From a virus: 40,108 nt of DNA. Each line of letters starts with the position of its first letter. Positions within the stretch are counted from its first letter, which is position 1. Position numbers and translations under genes: made by a program. Below, one piece after another: positions 11,899 through 18,563 of this stretch. The stretch covers positions 1 through 40,108 of the IMG/VR virus record IMGVR_UViG_3300021364_001838; one strand, given 5' to 3'. A model generated the notes under the pieces. That model worked only from the letters and a program-made list of their open reading frames with translations, did no database searches and was not told where the DNA came from.

Positions 11899-14276
11899 TT
11901 GTATAATCTAGGGTTATCACCCTTCTTAAGGGATCTGGAGACATAACCTCCAGATCCTTTTTTATATGGCATGATATCTTCTAAGTCATTGAATAGCATA
12001 CCAAGATACTCTTTTTTAAGAACATATATTTGTCTTTTTTCGCTTTCTTTTTTATCTTCGTACTGATAATTTGTTATAGGTACAGAAGATAATCTGCCAT
12101 TAATTTCAGTCAATTCATCTGCTACTTCATCAAAGTAGACAGTCCCGAATGTTATTCTTCTTCTCCAATTGAATCCATCAAACTTCCATTCTTGACCATT
12201 TCTCTCATATACTTCATCTACTTGTGGTGTATATGTTGGTCCTGGTTTACTGAAGAAGAGTTCTGGCATTGAATTATAACCTCTTCCAGGATTTGTCAAT
12301 GTAATTTCTTTTACTCCTCCATTCTCTGTTTTTAAGACTGCTTCGGCAGTAATTGGAGGTAATGGATTTTCTACAGTTGCAATTGGTGCAGTTCTATAAT
12401 TGTATCCACGGTCTTGTATTACAACCTGGTTTACGGAACCATTGACAATCGTAACATAACCCTTTGCAGTTCTATGTGGGATTGGTGGTTGAATTACTAT
12501 CGATGGTAGTGGTGCGGTTGTATATCCAGATCCAGGTTTTGTGACTGTAATATCAACAATTGTCTCTGCTCTAGTTCCGACACCCACAGTTGCAGTTGCT
12601 TTTGCAGTAACATCAGTATCATATGTGTAGATTTTTCTGTTAATTGAACCACCAATGAAGAATAAAGTTTCAAAGGGATTTGTAAATACATCTAATGGTG
12701 TTGAATCTCCACTAGCAGATTGAACGTTTAATACGCCAAGTAAAGATAGTGCAGAAAGATCCCAAGCAGTACCTAATGTAATTACGAACGTTGAGTTGTT
12801 ATCCGTACCACTAACATACATTTTTGTGCCATCATCTTTAAAAGAGAAACCACGAATTGATGATTCTGTTGGTTGGCATATTACGGATACATTTGCTGTT
12901 TGTACTGGAAGTGGGAAGATGGAAGTTATATCCCAAGGAACAGTACATTCATATTTTTTGATTGTGTCTGGATCTTGAGTATCAAGAACAAACATATGAT
13001 CGCCATTATCTTGGAATCTAACTCCTGCCAGTGCAGGGAAGCTAACGTTACCTGCCAATGTTGCAGTGAGTACATCCCATGGAGTACTTAAGTCGTACTG
13101 AGCAATTTTATTACCAGAATTGGTTAGACCACTAACATACATCCTTGTACCATCTGGTTTAAACTCAACGCCAGTAGCATATGTGAAGTTAAGACCGCCA
13201 GTATTTAAGGTAAGGACATTTACTTGAGAGGCAGTATTTGGATCATAACCACTACTCATCTCATATTGTTCGATAGTTCCTTGAGTATAAGAATTTGCAC
13301 CATGAGCAGTGTAGAAGTAAGTACCTGCAGGATCCATGTACCAACCTTCAAAACCACCATCAACAGTTACGCTACCGTTATTAACAAAAACAGCACTCTC
13401 AATGACATTTGGTGGGGGTGGGAAGGTAACTATAGGTGTGAATGTATATCCATCACCTGCAGATGTAATGCCAACACTTTGAATTGTTCCACCAGCACCG
13501 ATCACTGCTTCAAGAACTGCAGGAACCGTTGGAGGAGGATCACTAAATGTTAACAATGGTTGGAATGTATAACCAGTTCCTGCATCAACGACAGTTATAG
13601 TGCCAATCTCCCTATCATCTGGTGGGACATTGAGTGTAGTGGTAATTGTTGCTAATCTTGGATTTGGTGGATCGGCAAATGTCACCTCTGCAAATGCTGT
13701 ATATCCTGTTCCTGGATTAGTAACTGTTACTGTCTTAACTTCACCACTAACTGGATCATATGTACCTGTTCCTGTTGCAAAATCTCCAGGAATTTCTGAT
13801 GGTAAAATTACACTTGTGTCTAACTCAATCTCATATTCTGGTGCATTGAAGAATCCTTCATTGACTTCAACACCACCTTCTAAGATTACATATCCATTTC
13901 TGGATTTAGTTTGAATGGTTTCATAATGATGAATACCATTATATAATGTATTATAATCCCCATACTTTTCTATAAGGTGCTTATCAAAAGCATATTGTGT
14001 TTTTGGCCATTCTTCATATACATTATGAATATTATTTGATAAGAGAACCACCCAATCTAAAGAAGAATCTCCATACAACTTATCAGCAACCTGATCTGGT
14101 CGTTCATCACCAACGATAGTATACTTATTGAAGTAACTTATGCTTTGAAATATATCTTCTCTTATTTTGGCACGCTTAAATAAGTTCTTTGTGACTGTGT
14201 AGTCATTCAAAGAATTATTCTCAAGATCTCTTGAGATATATGCAATGCTTGGAACGTGGGTAAAGTAATTTGCCAT
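11895..14276 (-). CDS. gp53: gp53, baseplate wedge protein with large insertion
   Basis: gp53 joins baseplate wedges to the central hub; T4 gp53 is 196 residues, this one 793. The conserved core is split. Residues 1-135 carry the N-terminal half (KRAKIREDIFQSISYFNKYT, then ERPDQVADKLYGDSSLDWVV and the wedge-typical NNIHNVYEEWPKTQ). Residues about 685-793 carry the C-terminal half (FDGFNWRRR, NYQYEDKKESEKRQIYVLKK). Between them lie about 550 residues: three GxGYT-x-x-P repeats (about 180-290), a beta-propeller-like block (about 305-555) with five FxxDGTxMYVSG-type repeats and PWD motifs, then three more GxGY repeats (about 575-680). The insert is probably an exposed adhesin-like decoration. 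The 3' end contains an antisense terminator. It is first in neither direction and follows gp48 by 3 bases. Confidence 0.85.
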   Translation of the reverse strand: MANYFTHVPSIAYISRDLENNSLNDYTVTKNLFKRAKIREDIFQSISYFNKYTIVGDERPDQVADKLYGDSSLDWVVLLSNNIHNVYEEWPKTQYAFDKHLIEKYGDYNTLYNGIHHYETIQTKSRNGYVILEGGVEVNEGFFNAPEYEIELDTSVILPSEIPGDFATGTGTYDPVSGEVKTVTVTNPGTGYTAFAEVTFADPPNPRLATITTTLNVPPDDREIGTITVVDAGTGYTFQPLLTFSDPPPTVPAVLEAVIGAGGTIQSVGITSAGDGYTFTPIVTFPPPPNVIESAVFVNNGSVTVDGGFEGWYMDPAGTYFYTAHGANSYTQGTIEQYEMSSGYDPNTASQVNVLTLNTGGLNFTYATGVEFKPDGTRMYVSGLTNSGNKIAQYDLSTPWDVLTATLAGNVSFPALAGVRFQDNGDHMFVLDTQDPDTIKKYECTVPWDITSIFPLPVQTANVSVICQPTESSIRGFSFKDDGTKMYVSGTDNNSTFVITLGTAWDLSALSLLGVLNVQSASGDSTPLDVFTNPFETLFFIGGSINRKIYTYDTDVTAKATATVGVGTRAETIVDITVTKPGSGYTTAPLPSIVIQPPIPHRTAKGYVTIVNGSVNQVVIQDRGYNYRTAPIATVENPLPPITAEAVLKTENGGVKEITLTNPGRGYNSMPELFFSKPGPTYTPQVDEVYERNGQEWKFDGFNWRRRITFGTVYFDEVADELTEINGRLSSVPITNYQYEDKKESEKRQIYVLKKEYLGMLFNDLEDIMPYKKGSGGYVSRSLKKGDNPRLYN
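11931..11963 (+). terminator. Rho-independent terminator for the gp32 transcript, inside the gp53 3' end
   Basis: GGATCTGGAG (11931-11940), a 7-base loop, CTCCAGATCC (11948-11957) and six T form a perfect 10-bp stem with a T-run, pointing rightward. It ends transcripts coming from gp32. The sequence lies within the last codons of gp53 on the other strand, so the hairpin is also part of that gene. A smaller GGGT-TATC-ACCC hairpin (11911-11922) sits next to it. Confidence 0.85.
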
Positions 14277-14279
14277 TTA

Positions 14280-15692
14280 TCAGTATCCGATTGGGTGTTC
14301 AGCGTTAGTTCCTTCGTTATAATCTTTAGCATATATTGGAACGAGTTCCATGAATTGCAGTTGTAAATCATATGAGAACATGGAACCGTCGTCATATCTC
14401 ATGTACGTTCCATCTGGCGTATAGTCTACGGTACATGCTTGTAAAGCACAGTCCTTAATAAGATTTATACCAGAGTGCTGTTGACCACCCTTAAAGTATT
14501 CAATTCTGAAAATATTTGGTGCTTTTAAGAATAAGTTTGCATCACTAGTTTTTGGTGCCATGTGGAATTTGAAGAATTTGATGATACTCTTCACTATGGC
14601 TGCTTCTGTTGATGATCTTGGAGTTAACTTAAAGTTAAAAGAAAATGCTCTTAACTGAGGACCTTGGAACAGGAGTTCTGTATTTGGGTTGAGGATTGCC
14701 CTCTGAGTTCTTGCCATAATATTAGATCCTACTGCTTGACCCGCCATTCCATCCCTAATAGCAGTCCCTACTGGACCAGAATTTTTACTTAAAGTTTTAG
14801 CTTGCTTAATAAAGGTATCTACACCTTTACTAAGACCGCCTCCAATAGCGTCTCTTGCAATCTCCGCTCCAGCAGCTTGTATGACGTTCATAGTGTCTTC
14901 ATTCCATCCAACTGCATTGGAATCTTGAATGCCACCTTGAATTGGAAGTTGTACGCTTTGCCCAAGTGATGTTCCACTTTGATATGATGTACCAAAGGAA
15001 CCACCTGAAGTGTTTAGTGTTCCTGGCAAGTATTTTAGTGCGGTAAATTTCATATAATCGGATTCATTACCTATTGCACCTTCTGGATAAACTAAATCAC
15101 TTTTTCCTGCGGCAAAACTTTTTACTGTCTCTTGATTTGCTGCTGAACTTACAGTGAGTCCGTTTAAAGATCCATCACCAGTAACAGGTTCTGTTTCTCC
15201 ATCTCCACCACTTGGGTTTTCTGGATTGTCTGGCGGTATTGGCGTCTCTGGTTCTTCACCTTTTGCTTCTGCAACTTGTGCTGGCGTAAATGTTCCGTCT
15301 CTAGACGTTTGTTTTAAAGCACTTTTTACTGTATAGTCTACAACGTTCTCAAAAGTTGCTTGAGCGGTGTCCTCTTGCAATCTGTTAACTAAACTCTCAT
15401 TAAGATTATCTGATGCATATTCAGTAGGAAGGAATTTACCATCAGGTCCTTTAACTGCTATTGCTTTATCTGGATCTATTCTTTGTAGAGCTCCAAGAAC
15501 ATAAGTTCTTTCGTATATTGTTTGTTCTTTTGTTACTGGGTCAACTACAACTGAATAGTTTATCTCCTTACCGTCTGATGACGAAAGTTTATGTGGTGGG
15601 GAAGTATGAAGTATATCACTAGCTTCTTCAGATTTGTACTTACCAAAGACAAATGTTTGACTTTTAGATTCAACTTTTGCTGGTGTTGGCAT
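14280..15692 (-). CDS. gp48: gp48, tail tube cap / baseplate protein
   Basis: gp48 sits on the hub and, with gp54, starts tube polymerisation. The protein has 470 residues. The C-terminal third has the gp48-like domain: AILNPNTELLFQGPQLRAFS, FNFKLTPRSSTEAAIV, KSIIKFFKFHMAP, then FRIEYF and CTVDYTPDGTYMRYDDG. The middle holds a Pro/Gly/Glu-rich linker (about residues 145-180) and a Gly/Ser-rich part. It is longer than T4 gp48 (364 residues), mainly through these linkers. It lies between gp53 and a structural gene in a minus-strand operon driven from about 16811. Confidence 0.75.
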   Translation of the reverse strand: MPTPAKVESKSQTFVFGKYKSEEASDILHTSPPHKLSSSDGKEINYSVVVDPVTKEQTIYERTYVLGALQRIDPDKAIAVKGPDGKFLPTEYASDNLNESLVNRLQEDTAQATFENVVDYTVKSALKQTSRDGTFTPAQVAEAKGEEPETPIPPDNPENPSGGDGETEPVTGDGSLNGLTVSSAANQETVKSFAAGKSDLVYPEGAIGNESDYMKFTALKYLPGTLNTSGGSFGTSYQSGTSLGQSVQLPIQGGIQDSNAVGWNEDTMNVIQAAGAEIARDAIGGGLSKGVDTFIKQAKTLSKNSGPVGTAIRDGMAGQAVGSNIMARTQRAILNPNTELLFQGPQLRAFSFNFKLTPRSSTEAAIVKSIIKFFKFHMAPKTSDANLFLKAPNIFRIEYFKGGQQHSGINLIKDCALQACTVDYTPDGTYMRYDDGSMFSYDLQLQFMELVPIYAKDYNEGTNAEHPIGY

Positions 15693-15697
15693 GTTAA

Positions 15698-16330
15698 TTA
15701 ACCTTTAAAATCTTCATCGTTTGATCCATATCCTTTATATATTAGTGCTCCACGGAGCATCTTCCTAAAGGATCTGTTATTATTCTTCCAAACGTCTGTA
15801 ATATTAATTGAGCGAGATTTGCCATCTTTAATATTAACGAAGTCTTCTATTGGTAAATTAGAAGCGGATGTCCACTCAGACCTAGCAACGTCTAGCAACA
15901 GACCTTTAATTTGACTTATATTATATTTAGATACTGAATTATAAGGTAATGTTAATTTGTTACGTCTTAAATTTTCAACGACTATTCCTCTTTTAAGTGG
16001 ATGAATGTAATGAAGATTACATCCTAAAAAAGAAGTTCCCTCAACTTTAATTACAAATACTAGTGGAAATGGGTCAAATACCGATACATTATCTTTTTCA
16101 GATGAATATTCAAACATAAAGAGATGTCCCTGTTTTGGGAATCTTCTGATCATATTGTCATCTGGATCATCACTGGTGCGATCTTTCATCTCATCTCTGA
16201 TAAGACGTTGTGGATCTGCTGCATATTTTTTTGATAGTCTCCTGAATGCTTTTCTGTAAAAGAATGGAGATCTACCAGGTTCTACATCAACTTCTTGTCT
16301 TAAATCTTCAAAAAGAGTATTCTTAGACAT
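15698..16330 (-). CDS. Putative virion structural protein, 210 aa
   Basis: The N terminus is basic and helical (FFYRKAFRRLSKKYAADPQR). A beta-rich middle has FPKQGHLFMFEYSS, FDPFPLVFVIKVEG and FLGCNLHYIHPLKRG, a pattern found by eye in several T4-like structural proteins. It sits directly between gp4 and gp48; in T4, gene 2 (DNA end protector) adjoins gene 4, so a gp2-like role is possible but not shown. The stop of gp4 overlaps its start by one base. The structural class is likely; the specific name is uncertain. Confidence 0.55.
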   Translation of the reverse strand: MSKNTLFEDLRQEVDVEPGRSPFFYRKAFRRLSKKYAADPQRLIRDEMKDRTSDDPDDNMIRRFPKQGHLFMFEYSSEKDNVSVFDPFPLVFVIKVEGTSFLGCNLHYIHPLKRGIVVENLRRNKLTLPYNSVSKYNISQIKGLLLDVARSEWTSASNLPIEDFVNIKDGKSRSINITDVWKNNNRSFRKMLRGALIYKGYGSNDEDFKG

Positions 16331-16776
16331 TACTTGATTCCTAGTTCGTCTTCGGTTATAATTTTAAATTCAAGTCGTCTATCCTTACACCATTCTGTTG
16401 CTGCCTTCCATTTGGCTTTGTTCACTTCATATGTCTTTGCTTCATAGATGAAGGATTTAGTCACTTTTTTAGACTTTCTCTCAGGTGGTTTAGTTTGTTT
16501 TTTGGGCTTTACTTCAACCACATATGTTTTTGTAGATCCATTTTTTTCTTTGACTTTTATAAGAAAGTCTGGGAAGTAGCGATGAACTCTACCATCAATT
16601 GGTGACACATATGGAATACAAAACTCCTCACTTGCCCACTCTAAGATATTCTCATTAAGGTCACACCAAGCACAGAATCTACGCTCCCAACTACTCCTAC
16701 AAATAATATTGTTGGGGTTACCCTTGTATTTTTTGGGGAACGATGGGCGGTATCTACTTTTAATACTTTCGCTCAT
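16330..16776 (-). CDS. gp4: gp4, head completion protein
   Basis: T4 gp4 (also called gp50/65) acts in head completion after DNA packaging and resembles a PD-(D/E)XK nuclease. The 148 residues match the T4 pattern closely: PKKYKGNPNNIICRSSWERR, ILEWASEEFCIPYVSP, DGRVHRYFPDFLIKVK, then YVVEVKPKKQT and NKAKWKAATEWCKDR. The nuclease-like elements are E from SWE, D from PDF and E-x-K from VEVKP. It is the first gene of the minus-strand operon, with a late-type box 35 bases upstream. Confidence 0.9.
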   Translation of the reverse strand: MSESIKSRYRPSFPKKYKGNPNNIICRSSWERRFCAWCDLNENILEWASEEFCIPYVSPIDGRVHRYFPDFLIKVKEKNGSTKTYVVEVKPKKQTKPPERKSKKVTKSFIYEAKTYEVNKAKWKAATEWCKDRRLEFKIITEDELGIK

Positions 16777-16788
16777 AAACTTGGCTAC

Positions 16789-16798
16789 ATATAATATA
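16789..16798 (+). promoter_or_regulatory. Late-promoter-like AT box, rightward
   Basis: ATATAATATA lies about 21 bases before gp54 in the 43-base divergent gap between gp4 and gp54. It fits an AT-rich late promoter core but also a plain -10 box. The position is good; the motif is short. Confidence 0.35.
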
Positions 16799-16810
16799 GG
16801 GATCCTTAAA

Positions 16811-16819
16811 CTTATTTAG
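16811..16819 (-). promoter_or_regulatory. Late-promoter-like box CTAAATAAG, leftward
   Basis: Read on the minus strand this is CTAAATAAG, 35 bases upstream of gp4. It would drive the leftward gp4, structural, gp48, gp53 operon. It directly abuts the gp54 start codon, so the two divergent transcription units share the same short region. Confidence 0.4.
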
Positions 16820-17626
16820 ATGGCAAATCCTATCAATCCTGGCATTAAGATGACGGACTTGAAGTCCAAAATAATGCGACCCTCTTTGTCATCTGTTTAT
16901 GGTGTAGTGGTTAAAACGCCAAGAGGTTTTAAATTTGATGGATTTGAATCTGGTGGACAGGAGCTACTTGAATTAACTTGTGTGGAAGCTAATCTTCCAG
17001 GATCTAGTCTTGGAACAATAGAAACTAATAGAGATTATCGTGGAGTTGTTGAGAAGCACGCATATGCAAAATTATATGATGAAACCATTGATTTCACCTT
17101 TATGGTGACAATGGATCCAGGTAATAATTCACAAAAATCATACTTCCAGATCAAATTTTTTGAAGCTTGGATGAGATATATTGTTGGAGAGGATGTAGGA
17201 GATAATAAATTAAAGCAACCAACATTTCAATCTACTTTAAGATATCCAGAAGATTATCAGGCAGATCTTGCTATTGTTAAATTTGAGAAGGATTTGGGAT
17301 TTGGACTTGACTCTAAACAAAACATACTAGTATATGAGTTTGTCCAAGCATTTCCTAAAGCAATTAGTTCTGTCCCAGTTAGTTATGAAGGATCTAATGT
17401 TTTAAAAACTACAGTATCCTTTACGTATACCAGATATTTTGTCTCTGAAATTGCAGATAAGGAAGATGTAAGATATCAACCACCAACTATACTTAATCCA
17501 TTTGACTTCAATTCAGTGAGAAATTTATATAATAGATCTGGATTGGATTTAGATATTTTCAACTCTAATCCTGGTGCTTCAATATTTGGAGAGTCTTCAT
17601 TCCCAATATTCAGAACTACTGAATAA
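16820..17626 (+). CDS. gp54: gp54-like baseplate/tail tube initiator
   Basis: The 268-residue protein has the tail-tube (gp19/gp54) pattern: ELTCVEANLPGSSLGTIE, RGVVEKHAYAKLYDETIDFT, FFEAWMRYIVG, YPEDYQADLAIVKFEKD and YEFVQAFPKAISSVPVSYEG, followed by VSFTYTRYFV. gp54 caps the hub and starts tube growth on gp48. It is named gp54 rather than gp19 because of its place beside gp48, gp26 and the hub genes and because it is longer than typical tube protein (T4 gp19 is 163 residues). It heads the rightward structural operon. Confidence 0.75.
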   Translation: MANPINPGIKMTDLKSKIMRPSLSSVYGVVVKTPRGFKFDGFESGGQELLELTCVEANLPGSSLGTIETNRDYRGVVEKHAYAKLYDETIDFTFMVTMDPGNNSQKSYFQIKFFEAWMRYIVGEDVGDNKLKQPTFQSTLRYPEDYQADLAIVKFEKDLGFGLDSKQNILVYEFVQAFPKAISSVPVSYEGSNVLKTTVSFTYTRYFVSEIADKEDVRYQPPTILNPFDFNSVRNLYNRSGLDLDIFNSNPGASIFGESSFPIFRTTE

Positions 17627-17630
17627 CCCC

Positions 17631-17637
17631 ATAAATA
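17631..17637 (+). promoter_or_regulatory. Late promoter box ATAAATA before gp26
   Basis: An exact ATAAATA lies in the 32-base gap between gp54 and gp26, 21 bases before the gp26 start codon. This is the usual position for a T4-type late promoter. Confidence 0.5.
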
Positions 17638-17658
17638 AACACATGAATTGATAAGTTT

Positions 17659-18378
17659 ATGCCATTACCCACTATAGCAGCTCCAACTTATGATCTGGTC
17701 CTTCCTTCCACTGGAGAGGAGTTGCAGTTCAGACCATTCTTGGTAAGAGAGGAAAAACTTCTTGTTCTTGCCTTGGAAAGTGAAGATCCGAAACAAATCA
17801 CTACAGCAATTAAGACCGTAATTACGAATTGTATTTTGACTAAGGGAGTAAAAGTAGAGACTCTTCCTACTTTTGATATTGAATATCTCTTCTTGAACAT
17901 TCGTGGTAAGTCTGTTGGTGAAGAGATTGAAGTAAATGTTCTTTGTCCAGATGATGAAGAGACTTATGTTCCAGTGACTATTAATATTGATGATATTAAG
18001 GTCAAGAAGTCAGAGGGTCATGATAGATTGATCAAGATTGATAGTACCATTGCTATGGAGATGAAGTATCCATCTTTAGAGCAATTTATCAAGAGTAATT
18101 TTGATTTCTCTGGTGAGAATAATGTTGAACAGTCATTTGATTTGATTGCTACTTGTATCAGTCAGATTCTTACTGAAGAAGAAACTTGGGATCTTGATTC
18201 TGTTCCTAAAAATGAAGTTACTGCATTCTTAGATCAAATGAATTCTAATCAGTTCAAACTGATTGAGAAGTTTTTTGAAACTATGCCCAAGTTGTCACAT
18301 GAGATTGAAGTTACCAATCCAAAAACTAAAGTAAAAAGTACAGTCTTATTGGAAGGATTGTCGAGTTTTTTCGCATAG
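17659..18378 (+). CDS. gp26: gp26, baseplate hub protein / tail assembly chaperone
   Basis: The 239-residue protein starts PLPTIAAPTYDLVLPSTGEE, then FRPFLVREEKLLVLALES. This opening is typical of the T4 baseplate family (gp26); the rest is a helical body with SLEQFIKSNFDFSG and FLDQMNSNQFKLIEKFFETM. T4 gp26 is 208 residues and takes part in hub assembly. The last codons, AGT TTT TTC GCA TAG, hold a -1 slippery heptamer at 18366-18372. The -1 frame is open into the following ORF, so a longer gp26-gp51 product of about 300 residues is likely made as well. It is preceded by a late promoter box. Confidence 0.8.
   Translation: MPLPTIAAPTYDLVLPSTGEELQFRPFLVREEKLLVLALESEDPKQITTAIKTVITNCILTKGVKVETLPTFDIEYLFLNIRGKSVGEEIEVNVLCPDDEETYVPVTINIDDIKVKKSEGHDRLIKIDSTIAMEMKYPSLEQFIKSNFDFSGENNVEQSFDLIATCISQILTEEETWDLDSVPKNEVTAFLDQMNSNQFKLIEKFFETMPKLSHEIEVTNPKTKVKSTVLLEGLSSFFA
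18366..18372 (+). other. Candidate programmed -1 ribosomal frameshift site (T TTT TTC)
   Basis: The heptamer fits X-XXY-YYZ in the gp26 frame: TTT sits in the P site and TTC in the A site, and both re-pair after a -1 slip. The -1 frame then reads CGC ATA GCC CTC TCC CAT ATG and on through the ORF ending at 18563 with no stop. A weak 5-bp hairpin (TCTCC 18382-18386 with GGAGA 18398-18402) lies downstream. The 0-frame stop comes only one codon after the site, as in many tail chaperone frameshifts. Confidence 0.7.
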
Positions 18379-18389
18379 CCCTCTCCCAT

Positions 18390-18563
18390 ATGGATTTGGA
18401 GAACTACTATAAGTTAAACTTTGCTTTGCTCCAGTACCATAAATACTCATTAACTGAGGTAGAGAATCTAATTCCATGGGAGCGGGAAGTTTATGTTGCA
18501 TTGTTGAAGGCTCATTTGGAAGAGGAAAAACTCAAAGCGCAACAAGCAAATAATAGTAACTAA
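18390..18563 (+). CDS. gp51: gp51-like / GT-type chaperone extension, 57 aa
   Basis: The ORF encodes MDLENYYKLNFALLQYHKYS, then LTEVENLIPWEREVYVALLK and a charged helical end. The WEREVYV segment is like the C-terminal extension of tail assembly chaperones that recruits the tape measure. From its place after gp26 it corresponds to the gp51 position. The ATG at 18390 has no Shine-Dalgarno (the upstream bases are pyrimidine-rich). The frame is open back to 18366, so it is more likely translated as a gp26 fusion by -1 frameshifting. It joins the next gene through TAATG. Confidence 0.7.
   Translation: MDLENYYKLNFALLQYHKYSLTEVENLIPWEREVYVALLKAHLEEEKLKAQQANNSN
18439..18445 (+). promoter_or_regulatory. 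Late-promoter-like box ATAAATA inside gp51 ORF
   Basis: An exact ATAAATA lies within the small gp51-like ORF, 118 bases before the tape-measure-sized gene at 18563. It may be an internal late promoter, but the sequence also codes for protein, so chance is possible. Confidence 0.25.
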
